The notes: generated from the sequence alone by a model not told the origin. DNA of 64,000 nucleotides from Mycobacterium sp. ENV421 (GCF_002887815.1 NZ_PDHO01000006.1:62001-126000); one strand, 5' to 3'. Shown: positions 9,246-19,088, counted from the stretch's first letter. Numbers and translations are program-made.

Positions 9246-9251
9246 TAGCCT
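9246..9251 (+). promoter_or_regulatory. -10 element of the Rieske gene, leaderless type
   Basis: TAGCCT matches TANNNT and ends 6 bases before the ATG at 9258, so transcription probably starts on the start codon. There is no Shine-Dalgarno sequence, which agrees with a leaderless mRNA. Confidence 0.5.
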
Positions 9252-9257
9252 GGGCCG

Positions 9258-9659
9258 ATGAGTGCGTCGATCTTTGGGCTGCCGCGTCGAACTGTCCTCA
9301 TCGGGGCCGCCGTCGCACCGATCGCCGCCTGCAATTCCAACACCGGTGAGCTCGTGTCCCCGCCGACGACCAGTGCACCGGGTCAGGTGCTGGCGGCGGC
9401 CACCGACATCCCGGTCGGGTCGGGCAAGGTGATAGGCGACACCGTCGTCACCCAGCCCACCGCCGGCGTCTTCGAGGGATTCGTGGCCCGCTGCACGCAC
9501 GCCGGCTGCAAGCTGTCCACGGTGACCGACGGCACGCTCGATTGCCCGTGCCACGGCAGTCGGTTCGGCCTGGACGGCGCCGTGTTGCGCGGGCCCGCCG
9601 TGACTCCGTTGACCCAGGTGGCGGTGCGGGTCGCGGGCGGCAACATCGTCGCCGGCTGA
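9258..9659 (+). CDS. Exported Rieske [2Fe-2S] lipoprotein
   Basis: The 133-residue protein has a compact twin-arginine-like leader (LPRRTVLIGAAVAPIAAC) that ends in a lipobox-like IAAC at Cys25, suggesting Tat export of a folded, cofactor-loaded protein followed by lipid anchoring. The mature part carries both Rieske cluster motifs: CTHAGC and CPCHGSRF. These two Cys/His pairs bind a [2Fe-2S] cluster. It is a stand-alone domain without an oxygenase or cytochrome bc1 partner nearby. Small exported Rieske proteins are common in actinobacteria but their electron partners are largely unknown. It is divergent from the DUF1707 gene and converges on the nitronate-monooxygenase-like gene. Confidence 0.9.
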   Translation: MSASIFGLPRRTVLIGAAVAPIAACNSNTGELVSPPTTSAPGQVLAAATDIPVGSGKVIGDTVVTQPTAGVFEGFVARCTHAGCKLSTVTDGTLDCPCHGSRFGLDGAVLRGPAVTPLTQVAVRVAGGNIVAG

Positions 9660-9660
9660 C

Positions 9661-10575
9661 TCAGAGCCGGGCCGCGGCCCCGGTGAGGACGCCCTGGGCG
9701 CCAAGCCAGGTATCGCGGACGATGTCGGCGACCGGCAGAACCTCGCCGATGCGCGACGAGACCTGACCGGTGTTGGCCACGCTGGCCTCCATGTCGCCCT
9801 CGAAGTAGAGCTCGGTGACACCGCTGATCAGCGGCGCGGAGGCCCCCTCGGCCGACACCCGACGGGCCAGACCGACGTGCAGCACCCGCATCGTGGGATT
9901 GCCGGGAAGGTCGAGCAGGATCGTCCCGGAGTCATCGGCGGCGACGATGGCGTCCTTGAAGTTGGCGTGTACCGCCGCCTCGCGGCTGGCCAGCATGCGA
10001 GTGCCCATCTGGACGCCCTCGGCCCCCAGGACCACCGCCGCGGCGGCCGAGCGGGCGTCACAGATCCCGCCTGCCGCGATCAGGGGCAGGTCGACCTGGT
10101 CGGCGATCAGCGGCAGCAGCACCAAGGTGGACGCTCCGAGCGCCGATTTGAATCCCCCGCCCTCGACGCCCTCGACCACCAACGCATCCACCCCGGCGTC
10201 GACGGCTTTGAGGGCGCCCCGCAGCGATCCCACCACGTGCACCACGGTCATCCCCGCGTCGTGCAGCCGGGCGGTGAACAGGGCCGGGTCGCCCGCGGAG
10301 GTGAACACGTGGCGGACGTTCGCCTCGGCGAGCACATCGACGATCGACGGATCCCGTTTCCAGCCCTGGATCATCAGATTGGCGGCCACCGGCCGGTCGG
10401 TCAGATCGCGCACTCGACGCAGGTCGGCGCGACCTTCCGGAGTGAGGGTTTCGATCACCCCGAGTCCCCCGGCCTCGGACACCGCAGCGGCCAGCGTGGC
10501 CCGCGCGATGTAGGTCATCGGCGCCTGGACGACGGGGTAGGCAACACCCAGCAGAGTCTGAATCCGGTTGGCCAC
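9661..10575 (-). CDS. Nitronate monooxygenase / NPD-family flavoprotein
   Basis: The 304-residue protein is a TIM-barrel FMN enzyme of the 2-nitropropane dioxygenase family. The opening IQTLLGVAYPVVQAPM, the segment GLGVIETLTPEG, and the phosphate-binding AAGGICDARSAAAAVVLGAEGVQMGTRM (quoted in part) are family hallmarks. Typical members oxidise nitronates; many actinobacterial homologues have unknown substrates and some belong to enoyl-reductase-like groups. The start is a GTG. Cytosolic, probably monocistronic; its 3' end abuts the Rieske gene tail to tail. Confidence 0.88.
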   Translation of the reverse strand: MANRIQTLLGVAYPVVQAPMTYIARATLAAAVSEAGGLGVIETLTPEGRADLRRVRDLTDRPVAANLMIQGWKRDPSIVDVLAEANVRHVFTSAGDPALFTARLHDAGMTVVHVVGSLRGALKAVDAGVDALVVEGVEGGGFKSALGASTLVLLPLIADQVDLPLIAAGGICDARSAAAAVVLGAEGVQMGTRMLASREAAVHANFKDAIVAADDSGTILLDLPGNPTMRVLHVGLARRVSAEGASAPLISGVTELYFEGDMEASVANTGQVSSRIGEVLPVADIVRDTWLGAQGVLTGAAARL

Positions 10576-10712
10576 GCCTCATCTAAGCATCGGGTGTTCC
10601 ACGGTCTCGAGCCAGCAGCGACGCGCCGAGAACTCGACACGACGCTGCATTTTTGGCAAACTCTTGTAGAGTCTTCGACACGCTTTCTAGCTGCATATTT
10701 CGAGGTGGTGCG

Positions 10713-11006
10713 ATGCGTTATCAAATTGTTGCTCGGCGAATGTCACCCCCCGAGAGCCGCGACTATCGCCATCTGGTCGCGGTTCAGTATCAGGTCGGGA
10801 ACGATGTCGACAGTTGTCGTCGCGAACACATGGTTCGCCGACTCGAGCGCGGCGACACGGCGTACGTCGCGACCGAGCAAGACCACTCCGAAGTCGGCGT
10901 GTTCGACCTCTTCGGCGACAAGGCGTTTCGAAAGTCCAAGTACTTGCGCAGCTACGGTGACGACGACTTCTGGAATGAGAGCCTGTCGTACCTGCCGACG
11001 TTCTGA
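10713..11006 (+). CDS. DUF3892-like small protein
   Basis: The 97-residue protein starts at the ATG preceded by GAGGTGG (10702-10708). It reads MRYQIVARRMSPPES, then LVAVQYQVG, and ends in a region rich in charged and aromatic residues (RSYGDDDFWNESLSYLPTF). The opening RYQIVARRMS and the hypothetical-Trp/Tyr pattern resemble the DUF3892 family, whose function is unknown. Its upstream region (10640-10712) is clearly richer in A+T than the surroundings. M. tuberculosis has relF/relG near this place instead. Cytosolic; no partner inferred. Confidence 0.7.
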   Translation: MRYQIVARRMSPPESRDYRHLVAVQYQVGNDVDSCRREHMVRRLERGDTAYVATEQDHSEVGVFDLFGDKAFRKSKYLRSYGDDDFWNESLSYLPTF

Positions 11007-11015
11007 CGCCTGGGG

Positions 11016-12839
11016 TCAAGCCAGGTAGTCGGCCGGCAACTCCTGCAGCATCATCTTGACCATCCGGACCGCATACTCCGAACTCCCGCCGCCCACGATC
11101 AGCGCTGCGAACGCCATATCGCCGCGGTAGCCGGCGAACCAGGCGTGGGATCCGCCTGCGAACTCGGCCTCGCCCGTCTTACCGCGCACATCGCCGGCGT
11201 CGCTGATGTCCTTGGCGGTGCCATTGGTGACCACCAGCCGCATCATCGGGCGCAGACCGTCGAGCATCGCCGGGGTGATCGGCGGGTGATCGCCGGTCTC
11301 GGAGGTCTGGCTGCCCACGATCAGGTGGGGGGTCGGCGTCTTGCCCGCGGCGACGGTCGCGGCCACCAGCGCCATACCGAACGGCGTGACCAGCACCTTG
11401 CCCTGGCCGAATCCGTCCTCGGTGCGTTCGGCCAGGTTCACCGTCGGCGGCACCGTGCCGGTCACCGTGGTCAACCCGTCGATGGTGTAGTCCGGGCCGA
11501 TGCCGTATTGCGAGGCCGCCACGGTCAGCGCCGTCGGGGGCATCCGGCTGGCCAGTTCGGCGAACGTCGTGTTGCACGAATTGGCGAACGCCTTCGACAT
11601 CGGGACGGTGCCGAGGTCGAACTTGTTGTAGTTCGGCACGGTTCGGTGGCCGATGTCGATCTCACCCGGGCAGCCGAGCAGCGTGTTGGGGGTGGCCATG
11701 TCGCGGTCGATGGCCGCGCCGGCGGTGACGATCTTGAAGGTCGAGCCGGGCGGATACAACCCGGTGGTGGCCGCCGGTCCGTCGGCATCGGCCGCGGCGT
11801 TCTGCGCGATGCCGAGGATCTCGCCGGTCGACGGCTTGATCACCACCAGCATCGCCTTGCGACCCTGGGTGTCGACGGCGTGCTGGGCGGCGTTCTGCAC
11901 CGACCGGTCCAGGGTGATCGAGATCGACGGCGCCGGGGTGGGCGCCACCTCGTGCAGCACGTCGATGTCGGCGCCGTTCTGGTTGACGCTGACCACTCTC
12001 CAGCCGGCCTCGCCGTCGAGTTCGTCGATCACCGCCTTTTTCACCTGGCCCATGACGGCCGGGGCGAAGCGGTCGTCGGTGGGCAGCAGGTCGGCCTGCG
12101 GGGTGACGACAACCCCGGGCAGCATGTCCAGCGCCTGAGCGACCTTGTCGTGGTCCACCGGCTTGAGCGTGATCAGGTCCAGCGGGGCGCTCGACGAGCT
12201 GGCCTGCTCAGCGAGGCGCTGCGGGTCCAGGGTGTTGTCGAACTGGCGCAGCTGGTCTGCGACCACCCGCGAGGTGGACATCAGCGCGGGGCCTGCCTTG
12301 GCGGCGTCGAGCTGATAGCGATACAGGTTGGCCGGAGCGAGCACGTCGGTACCGCCGAGCTCATTGACCGAGGCCCGCCGCGGCGGATCGGAACGCAGCG
12401 AGAAGTGCTGGTGCTCACCAAGTTTGGGATGCAGTCCGGCAGGGGTCCAGCGGACGTGCCAATTGCCCTCGTCGCGGATCATCTGCAGCACGCCGTCGTA
12501 GGTCCAGGTTCGCTTCTTGGGCAGCTGCCAGGTGAAGCGGTAGTTCACGCTGCCGGTGTCCTCGGTGTATCGCGAGCCCAGGATCTGGGCGTCGAGGTGG
12601 GTGGCCTGCAGCCCTGCCCATGCCTCGTTCAGCGCGGCCTGGGCGTCGGCCGGGCGGTCGGACAGTTGCGCAGCCGAGGCGGTGTCGCCCTTGGTGAGGT
12701 CGGCGAAGAATTTCTCCGCAGCCGGGCCCGGCCCATCGGGGCGCGGGGTGCACGCCGACAGGGTCGCCGACGCCGCCACCACCGCCAAAACCGAGATGAC
12801 GCCTGTTACTCGTGTTGCTAATGAGGTGCAAGTAGCCAT
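11016..12839 (-). CDS. Penicillin-binding lipoprotein, MecA-like (PBP-lipo)
   Basis: The 607-residue protein has a signal peptide with lipobox TLSAC, so it is anchored outside the plasma membrane. Domains in order: an NTF2-like MecA N-terminal domain (about 35-150), a PBP dimerisation-type region (about 155-320) and a transpeptidase domain (about 330-607). Catalytic motifs are visible: STFK (Ser nucleophile), SCN and KTG. It should crosslink peptidoglycan as a class B PBP. The longest frame begins 15 codons earlier, but the ATG at 12839 gives a proper signal peptide and lies 8 bases after TAACAT, a plausible -10 box. Syntenic with Rv2864c. Confidence 0.93.
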   Translation of the reverse strand: MATCTSLATRVTGVISVLAVVAASATLSACTPRPDGPGPAAEKFFADLTKGDTASAAQLSDRPADAQAALNEAWAGLQATHLDAQILGSRYTEDTGSVNYRFTWQLPKKRTWTYDGVLQMIRDEGNWHVRWTPAGLHPKLGEHQHFSLRSDPPRRASVNELGGTDVLAPANLYRYQLDAAKAGPALMSTSRVVADQLRQFDNTLDPQRLAEQASSSSAPLDLITLKPVDHDKVAQALDMLPGVVVTPQADLLPTDDRFAPAVMGQVKKAVIDELDGEAGWRVVSVNQNGADIDVLHEVAPTPAPSISITLDRSVQNAAQHAVDTQGRKAMLVVIKPSTGEILGIAQNAAADADGPAATTGLYPPGSTFKIVTAGAAIDRDMATPNTLLGCPGEIDIGHRTVPNYNKFDLGTVPMSKAFANSCNTTFAELASRMPPTALTVAASQYGIGPDYTIDGLTTVTGTVPPTVNLAERTEDGFGQGKVLVTPFGMALVAATVAAGKTPTPHLIVGSQTSETGDHPPITPAMLDGLRPMMRLVVTNGTAKDISDAGDVRGKTGEAEFAGGSHAWFAGYRGDMAFAALIVGGGSSEYAVRMVKMMLQELPADYLA

Positions 12840-12928
12840 TGGGGCAAATGTTATGAGCCCGTGACCGGAAAGTGCCGCAAACACACCGCGGTGGAGTCGA
12901 TCGGAACCTCAAAGTTGCGCGGCGCCGG

Positions 12929-14314
12929 TCACAGGACCGACGCCAGTGAATACTCCTTGACCCACGCCACCATCATCTTCGCTCCGGCCGAGATGTCGGG
13001 ACCCAGCATGTCCAGCTGGATCGCCAGGTGCATCGGGCCCGGCGGAAACATCGAGGTGTCCGTGGTGGTGAAGATCGTCGTGCCATCGACGTAGGTGGTG
13101 ATCTCGGTCGGTGTCCACTTGACCGCGTAGGTGTGCCACTGCGTGGCGTCCACCGCCATCGTCGCACCGGCCTGTTGGTTGGTCGACGAGTAATGCAGGA
13201 CCGAATTCACCGCCTGCCGCGAGCCGTCGCCCCAGATCTCCATGAAGTCGATTTCACCTCCGGTGGGCCAGTTTTCGGCATCAGGCCATAGCAGCAGCAC
13301 GGGATCGTAGTTCGGCGCACCCACCGGGATCTTGACTCGGACCTCCCAGGCGCCGTACTTCTGGCCCGGCCCCCACGCGATGCCCGCATCATTGCCTGCC
13401 GCGTCACCCGACAGCGTCATCACCCCGTCGGCGAACGAAATCTGGTTCGGTGTGCGGTTGCCATGTTGAGTCCTGCCGTTGTACACCCACCAGTCCGACA
13501 GCACCGACCAGTCAGTGAAGAACGTGGATCGCGTTGGTGTACCCCATGTTCCGACACCTCCCGGATCGCCGGGCAACGGGATCGTACCGGTCACCTTCGC
13601 AACCAGGCTTGCCGTCGACCCCCATCCCGGAACCAGCAATCCCATCAGTCCGTGGTAGCGCCCGGCCATGGCGTCGCTCACCGACGCGGTGAACAGGTCA
13701 CCGGAGGCGGGCACGAAGTCGGCCCCGGGCGTGTAGGTGAAGTGACCGCTGCTGTCGACCTTCACCGTCCCGTCCGCCGGGGTGCTGACGGTGTACTTGA
13801 GTGCGTCGCCGTCGGCGTCGCTGCCGATGACCTGCCCGGTGATGGTGCCGTCGTCATTGATGACGTTCTTCGACGCGTCGTAATAGATCGTCGGCGTTCG
13901 GTTGAAGAAAGTGACCTGAATCCGCCGGGCGATCGAATTGAGGAACCCCAGCGGATTACCCACTGCCGAAGCACCTTTGGTGGCCGTTGCCGCCTTGACC
14001 GGTTGCGCGCCGACCAGCGCGGAGGCGGTGACTTCGGGCTGCGCCTGCGCCTGCGCCGCGACCCGGCGGCCGGTCGTGCCGACCGCCGCCACCGGTTTCT
14101 TCGCCTGCGGCGCGCGCGGCCGACTCGAGGTGTGTGAGGACGGCTTGGAATGTGCCGCACCGGATTTCGACGTGGACGCCGCCGCTGACGACGACGAGCC
14201 GTCGTCAGCAGCCGCGACACCGCAGCCCACTGTGATCGAGGCGCCGACCCCGAGCGCCATCAGGGCGCCGGTCACCCAGCCGAAAGTTGGCAAACCATAA
14301 CGAGATTCCCGCAT
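12929..14314 (-). CDS. Secreted GH16 glycoside hydrolase with Ala/Ser-rich and Ig-like domains
   Basis: The 461-residue protein has a signal peptide (hydrophobic stretch to GVAAA), a long low-complexity Ser/Ala/Pro-rich linker, an Ig-like/VCBS-type module (PTIYYDASKNVINDDG to FTYTPGADF, about 140-210) common in mycobacterial surface proteins, and a C-terminal GH16 lectin-fold domain (about 245-461). The catalytic motif GEIDFMEIWG gives the E-x-D-x-x-E of the beta-bulge laminarinase-type branch. It probably hydrolyses or transglycosylates beta-glucans outside the cell or in the wall. The ATG at 14314 has a G-rich upstream stretch; a TTG at 14335 is the only longer choice. It has no sugar-uptake genes around it. 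Confidence 0.88.
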   Translation of the reverse strand: MRESRYGLPTFGWVTGALMALGVGASITVGCGVAAADDGSSSSAAASTSKSGAAHSKPSSHTSSRPRAPQAKKPVAAVGTTGRRVAAQAQAQPEVTASALVGAQPVKAATATKGASAVGNPLGFLNSIARRIQVTFFNRTPTIYYDASKNVINDDGTITGQVIGSDADGDALKYTVSTPADGTVKVDSSGHFTYTPGADFVPASGDLFTASVSDAMAGRYHGLMGLLVPGWGSTASLVAKVTGTIPLPGDPGGVGTWGTPTRSTFFTDWSVLSDWWVYNGRTQHGNRTPNQISFADGVMTLSGDAAGNDAGIAWGPGQKYGAWEVRVKIPVGAPNYDPVLLLWPDAENWPTGGEIDFMEIWGDGSRQAVNSVLHYSSTNQQAGATMAVDATQWHTYAVKWTPTEITTYVDGTTIFTTTDTSMFPPGPMHLAIQLDMLGPDISAGAKMMVAWVKEYSLASVL

Positions 14315-14467
14315 GCCGACCCCCCGATTCGACAACGCGGGCAGACCGCAAACACCCCGGACCCCCGCGAACTCCAGACCTTGACGCGACGTGCACCGCG
14401 TCTCACCTACATTAGGCGGGATCGGGAAGATCTCGTCTCAGATCGGGCACATGTAAATATGACGAAA

Positions 14468-15322
14468 TCAGTCGAGCAGGACGGTTGCGAACATCCCGAC
14501 CTCGGCGAAGCCCACGCGCGCATATGCCGCACGGGCGACCGCGTTGAAGCTGTTGACGTACAGGCTCGCGATGCGCCCGCTGTTGACCACGGCGGCGGCC
14601 ACCGCTGCGGTGCCCGACGTGCCGAGCCCGTGGCCGCGCCACTCCGGATGCACCCACACGCCCTGGATCTGGCCGACCACCGGTGACTGCGAACCCACCT
14701 CCGCTTTGAACACCACCTGCCCGTGCTCGAAACGGGCATAGGCCCGGCCCGCCGCGATCAGGCTGGCGACGCGGCGGCGATATCCCCGGCCGCCATCGCC
14801 GATCCGCGGATCGATACCGACCTCGCCGATGAACATGTCGATCGCGGCGACCAGGTAGGCATCGAGCTCGTCGACGCGCACGCGCCGCACCGCCGGGTCG
14901 ATTCGTGCGGACGGGGACACACCCAATGCCATCAGCGGTTGGTGGTCGCGCACATCGCGGGCGGGCCCCCAGGTGTGCTGCAGGCGGTCCCAGAGCGGCA
15001 GCACCAGTTCGGCCCGGCCGACCAGAGACGAACAGCGCCGGGCGGTGCTCATCGCCTTGTCGGCGAACGCGTGCAGGTCGGGTTGCGCGCCACGGAGCGG
15101 AATCAGATTCGCCCCGGCGTAGCAGAGGGATTCCTCAGCGCGCCTGCGCGTCCAGAGTTCGCCACCGATCGCCTGCGGCTCGACGCCGTGATCGGCGACG
15201 CGCGCCGCGACCATGCAGGAGCCGACCGGATCGTCGGCGAAAACCCGGCTCACCGCCGCGGCGTCGCGCACCACCGATACCCGTCGCTCGTCGACCAGAC
15301 GAAACAGTGGCGGAGCCGACAT
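14468..15322 (-). CDS. GNAT-family N-acetyltransferase with DUF4081-like N-terminal domain
   Basis: The 284-residue protein has an N-terminal half (about 1-140) like DUF4081 and a C-terminal GNAT fold with the acetyl-CoA loop in VWVHPEWRGHGLGTSGTA (about 220) and YVNSFNAVARAAYARVGF. It sits just upstream of ispG on the same strand, with a gap of 41 bases the other way, exactly as Rv2867c does. Its substrate is unknown. It is cytosolic, and its conserved position beside the isoprenoid/rip1 operon suggests co-transcription behind rather than a functional link. Confidence 0.9.
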   Translation of the reverse strand: MSAPPLFRLVDERRVSVVRDAAAVSRVFADDPVGSCMVAARVADHGVEPQAIGGELWTRRRAEESLCYAGANLIPLRGAQPDLHAFADKAMSTARRCSSLVGRAELVLPLWDRLQHTWGPARDVRDHQPLMALGVSPSARIDPAVRRVRVDELDAYLVAAIDMFIGEVGIDPRIGDGGRGYRRRVASLIAAGRAYARFEHGQVVFKAEVGSQSPVVGQIQGVWVHPEWRGHGLGTSGTAAVAAAVVNSGRIASLYVNSFNAVARAAYARVGFAEVGMFATVLLD

Positions 15323-15363
15323 GGGCCTTACTTTCTGCGGAGGAACCCCGGCGGGTTACGCCA

Positions 15364-16536
15364 TCAGCTTACGGTCACGACAGGCGAACCGCTGGCAGAT
15401 GTGCCGCTGTCACGCTGGGCGTCGCCGATCTCGGAGGCAAGTCTCATGGCCTCTTCGATCAGCGTCTCGACGATCAGTGCCTCTGGCACGGTCTTGATCA
15501 CCTCGCCCTTGACGAAAATCTGGCCCTTGCCGTTGCCCGACGCCACGCCGAGATCGGCTTCGCGCGCCTCCCCCGGACCGTTGACGACGCATCCCATGAC
15601 GGCCACCCGCAGCGGCACGTCGAGTCCGTCCAGACCGGCCGACACCGCGTTGGCCAGCGTGTAGACGTCGACCTGCGCCCGCCCGCACGACGGGCAAGAC
15701 ACGATCTCGAGACCGCGGGGCCGCAGGTTCAGCGACTCCAGGATCTGGATACCGACCTTGACCTCTTCGACCGGAGGGGCCGACAGCGAGACGCGGATGG
15801 TGTCGCCGATCCCTCGGGACAGCAGCGCGCCGAAGGCGACCGCCGACTTGATGGTGCCCTGGAACGCGGGCCCCGCCTCGGTGACGCCGAGATGCAATGG
15901 GTAGTCACACTTTTCGGCCAGCTGCTCGTAGGCGGCCACCATCACGACCGGATCGTTGTGCTTGACGCTGATCTTGATGTCGCCGAAGCCGTGCTCCTCG
16001 AACAGCGAGGCCTCCCACAGCGCGGACTCGACGAGCGCTTCCGGGGTGGCCTTGCCGTACTTCTCCATGAACCGCTTGTCCAGGGAGCCGGCGTTCACCC
16101 CGATGCGGATCGGAATACCCGCGGCGCCCGCAGCCTTGGCGACCTCACCGACCCGGCCGTCGAACTCCTTGATGTTGCCGGGGTTGACGCGCACGGCCGC
16201 GCAGCCTGCGTCGATCGCGGCAAAGATGTACTTCGGCTGGAAGTGGATGTCGGCGATCACCGGAATGTTGCTGTGCTTGGCGATCTCGGACAGCGCGTCG
16301 GCGTCTTCCTGGCGCGGGCACGCCACCCGCACGATGTCGCAGCCCGCGGCGGTCAACTCGGCGATCTGCTGCAGCGTCGTGTTGACGTCATGAGTCTTGG
16401 TGGTGCACATCGACTGCACCGAGATCGGGTGGTCGCTGCCGACGCCGACGTCGCGCACCATCAGCTGGCGGGTCGTGCGGCGCGGCGCAAGGACGGGTGC
16501 GGGCGGGGCCGGCATGCCCAGGCCAATGGAAGTCAC
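15364..16536 (-). CDS. ispG: 4-hydroxy-3-methylbut-2-en-1-yl diphosphate synthase
   Basis: IspG (GcpE) converts MEcPP to HMBPP in the MEP isoprenoid pathway using a [4Fe-4S] cluster. The 390-residue protein has the N-terminal TIM barrel ([25 protein letters not shown]) and a C-terminal cluster domain with CPSCGR and CVVNGPGE. The frame is open to 16839, but the GTG at 16536 is preceded by GGAG with 8-nt spacing and gives the expected length, so upstream sequence is excluded. It follows rip1 by 26 bases and belongs to the dxr-rip1-ispG operon, which puts two MEP-pathway enzymes around an envelope protease. Confidence 0.96.
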   Translation of the reverse strand: MTSIGLGMPAPPAPVLAPRRTTRQLMVRDVGVGSDHPISVQSMCTTKTHDVNTTLQQIAELTAAGCDIVRVACPRQEDADALSEIAKHSNIPVIADIHFQPKYIFAAIDAGCAAVRVNPGNIKEFDGRVGEVAKAAGAAGIPIRIGVNAGSLDKRFMEKYGKATPEALVESALWEASLFEEHGFGDIKISVKHNDPVVMVAAYEQLAEKCDYPLHLGVTEAGPAFQGTIKSAVAFGALLSRGIGDTIRVSLSAPPVEEVKVGIQILESLNLRPRGLEIVSCPSCGRAQVDVYTLANAVSAGLDGLDVPLRVAVMGCVVNGPGEAREADLGVASGNGKGQIFVKGEVIKTVPEALIVETLIEEAMRLASEIGDAQRDSGTSASGSPVVTVS

Positions 16537-16562
16537 TTCTTCATCTCCAAACGTCGGGCCGA

Positions 16563-17792
16563 CTACTGGAACAGTCGAATCGGGTTGACCAGGTCGGCGG
16601 TGACGGTCAACAGCATGTAGCCGACCACCACGACGAGGATCACGTAGGTGGCGGGCATCAGCTTCAGGTAATTGACCGGCGCCGCGGCGACTTTGCCGCG
16701 CGCCGACCGGAGCAGGTTGCGAATCTTCTCGAACACCGCGATCGCGATGTGCCCGCCGTCGAACGGCAACAGCGGCACCAGGTTGATCGCGCCGAGCACG
16801 AAGTTCAGCTGGGCCAGGAAGAACCAGAACGCCACCCACAGACCGTGATCGACGGTGTCGCCGCCGATGATGCTGGCGCCCACCACGCTGATCGGGGTCT
16901 CGGGGTCGCGCTCGCCGCCGCCGATGGAGTGCACCAGCGCGCCGACTTTGGTCGGGATCTTCGCCAGCGACTTGCCCAGTTCGACGGCCAGGTCACCGGT
17001 GAACGCGAACGTCGCGGGGACCGCCGACAGCGGGTTGTACTGCGTGGGACCGAAAACCTCGGGCGCGACACCGATGGCGCCGACAGTGGTCGGTGCGGTC
17101 GCGTCCTTGGACGTCCACCGCTGGGTCGTGGTGACGTCGACAGTGGTGGTGAACTCTCGGGACTGCCCGTTCTCGACCCGGTCGACGGTGAAGACGGTGG
17201 GACCGTTCACCTTGCGCACCGCGGAGACGAGCTCGTCGAAGGTCTTGACCCGGGCGTCACCGACTTTGGTGATGACGTCGCCCTTCTTGATGCCGGCCAG
17301 CGCGGCCGGACCGGGTCCAGTGCAGTCACCCGCCTTGTCTTTGCTGACTTGTGGTGCGACGCAAGCGGTTTCGCCGACCATCGCATTCGTCGGTTGATGC
17401 AGGTTGGGCAGACCCCACACGATGGCGATCCCGTAGACCAGCACCAGACCAATGATGAAGTTCATCGCCGGCCCGGCGAACAGCACCGCCACCCGCTTCC
17501 AGGTGTCCTGCTTGAACATCGCGTACGGGCGCTCGTCGGGCGTGAGTTCCTCGACCGAGGTCATACCGGCGATATCGCAGAAGCCGCCGAGCGGGACCGC
17601 CTTGACGCCGTACTCGGTGGAGCCGAGCCGGTTGGGCCGGTGCGTGGACCACAGGGTCGGACCGAAGCCCACGAAGTAGCGGCGCACCTTCATTCCGGTG
17701 GCGCGCGCCACCCACATGTGACCGCATTCGTGCAGCGCCACGGAGATGAGGATGCAGAGTGCGAACAGCACAATGCCGATAACGAACATCAT
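16563..17792 (-). CDS. rip1: Site-2 intramembrane zinc metalloprotease Rip1
   Basis: The 409-residue integral membrane protein has the zinc motif HECGH in its first membrane segment (about 21-25) and the second motif [11 protein letters not shown] near 330, with a PDZ-like module between them (about 160-260: [19 protein letters not shown]). Rip1 cuts anti-sigma factors and other membrane substrates in mycobacteria, linking envelope stress to sigma-factor release and cell division. Its ATG overlaps the dxr stop by 4 bases (ATGA). Four hydrophobic segments place the active site in the membrane. Syntenic with Rv2869c. Confidence 0.95.
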   Translation of the reverse strand: MMFVIGIVLFALCILISVALHECGHMWVARATGMKVRRYFVGFGPTLWSTHRPNRLGSTEYGVKAVPLGGFCDIAGMTSVEELTPDERPYAMFKQDTWKRVAVLFAGPAMNFIIGLVLVYGIAIVWGLPNLHQPTNAMVGETACVAPQVSKDKAGDCTGPGPAALAGIKKGDVITKVGDARVKTFDELVSAVRKVNGPTVFTVDRVENGQSREFTTTVDVTTTQRWTSKDATAPTTVGAIGVAPEVFGPTQYNPLSAVPATFAFTGDLAVELGKSLAKIPTKVGALVHSIGGGERDPETPISVVGASIIGGDTVDHGLWVAFWFFLAQLNFVLGAINLVPLLPFDGGHIAIAVFEKIRNLLRSARGKVAAAPVNYLKLMPATYVILVVVVGYMLLTVTADLVNPIRLFQ

Positions 17793-18967
17793 CGGATTGA
17801 AGCGACCTCCTGTGTGACGGCCTCGCGGGCCCGTTGCCGTGCCCAGCGCTGCGCGTCAAGTACTTCTTCCACGGTAGCGGGTTCGGCGGCCCACTGGTCT
17901 GCGGCGTGCAGCACGTCGGCGATTGTTCGCACGATGGCCGGGAACCGGATCTTTCCGGTCAGGAAGGCCTCGGCGGCCTCTTCATTGGCGGCGTTGTAGA
18001 CCGCGGTCAGACAGCCGCCGGCCTGTCCGGCCTCGCGAGCCAGGTCGACGGCGGGAAACACCGTGGCGTCCAGCGGCTCGAACTCCCAGGTGGAGGCCGT
18101 GGTGAAGTCGCAGGCCGCGGCGGCGGCGGGCACGCGGTCCGGCCAGCCCAAGGCGAGTGAGATCGGCAGTTTCATGTCCGGCGGGCTGGCCTGGGCAATC
18201 GTCGAGCCGTCGGTGAACGTCACCATCGAGTGCACGATCGACTGCGGATGCACGACGACCTCGATGCGCTCGTAGGGAACACCGAAGAGCAAATGCGTCT
18301 CGATCAGCTCCAGACCTTTGTTGACCAGCGACGCAGAGTTCAGCGTGTTCATCGGGCCCATGTTCCAGGTCGGGTGGGCGCCGGCCTGCTCGGGAGTGAC
18401 AGGCTCGAGCTGGGCGGCGGACCAGCCGCGGAACGGCCCGCCGGAGGCGGTGAGCACCAGTTTGGCGACCTCGTCGGGAGTGCCTGAGCGCAGGCACTGG
18501 GCCAGCGCCGAGTGCTCGGAGTCGACGGGCACGATCTGTCCCGGAGCCGCTGCCTTGACCACCAGCGGTCCGCCGGCAACCAGCGATTCCTTGTTGGCCA
18601 GGGCCAGGCGGGCGCCGGAGGCCAGCGCAGCCAGGGTCGGTTCCAGCCCCAACGCCCCGACCAGGGCGTTGAGCACCACGTCGACGCCGGTCTCGCAGGT
18701 GTCCTGCACCAGCCGGGTGACCGCGTCGGGCCCGCTGTAGGTGACATCACCGAGCTGGTCCGCGGCGGCGGGGTCGGCGACGGCGACGCTGGTCACACCG
18801 GTCTCGGCGCGCTGTCGGGCGAGCAGGTCGGGATTCCCCCCGCCGGCGGCCAGACCGACGACTTCGAACCGGTCCGGATTCTCGGCGATGACCTCCAGCG
18901 CCTGGGTTCCGATGGAACCGGTGCTGCCCAAGATCAGGACCCGGAGACGGTTGGCGGCGCTCACCAC
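17789..18967 (-). CDS. dxr: 1-deoxy-D-xylulose 5-phosphate reductoisomerase
   Basis: Dxr makes MEP from DXP with NADPH, the first committed step of the MEP pathway and the target of fosmidomycin. The 392-residue protein has the NADPH-binding [13 protein letters not shown] near residue 14, the metal/substrate region [12 protein letters not shown], and [10 protein letters not shown]. Two GTG codons in tandem (18967 and 18964) could start it. It is the first gene of the dxr-rip1-ispG operon, and is divergent from the fasciclin genes across about 190 bases. Confidence 0.96.
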   Translation of the reverse strand: MVSAANRLRVLILGSTGSIGTQALEVIAENPDRFEVVGLAAGGGNPDLLARQRAETGVTSVAVADPAAADQLGDVTYSGPDAVTRLVQDTCETGVDVVLNALVGALGLEPTLAALASGARLALANKESLVAGGPLVVKAAAPGQIVPVDSEHSALAQCLRSGTPDEVAKLVLTASGGPFRGWSAAQLEPVTPEQAGAHPTWNMGPMNTLNSASLVNKGLELIETHLLFGVPYERIEVVVHPQSIVHSMVTFTDGSTIAQASPPDMKLPISLALGWPDRVPAAAAACDFTTASTWEFEPLDATVFPAVDLAREAGQAGGCLTAVYNAANEEAAEAFLTGKIRFPAIVRTIADVLHAADQWAAEPATVEEVLDAQRWARQRAREAVTQEVASIR

Positions 18968-19061
18968 TCAATTGTGCCGCGTGCGGCCCGCAATCCCGGC
19001 ATCCCTGTCGATTCGCGCCCGCCGAGACTGTGACGCGTTTGTGACCCCACCCCGGATGCAC

Positions 19062-19088
19062 CCGTCCGGACCGCGGTGCGTGCCGAAT
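19062..19088 (+). promoter_or_regulatory. SigK-like promoter upstream of the fasciclin pair
   Basis: CCGAAT (19083-19088) is identical to the -10 I recall for SigK-controlled mpt70/mpt83 promoters, and CCGTCC (19062-19067), one base from the recalled -35 CCATCC, lies 15 nt upstream. The first fasciclin gene starts 69 bases downstream of CCGAAT. The second gene lacks CCGAAT in its own 95-base leader. Confidence 0.5.

Noticed and set aside
15364..16839. A 491-residue frame for IspG
   Set aside because: The first 100 residues overlap rip1 and are low-complexity; the GTG at 16536 has a good ribosome site.
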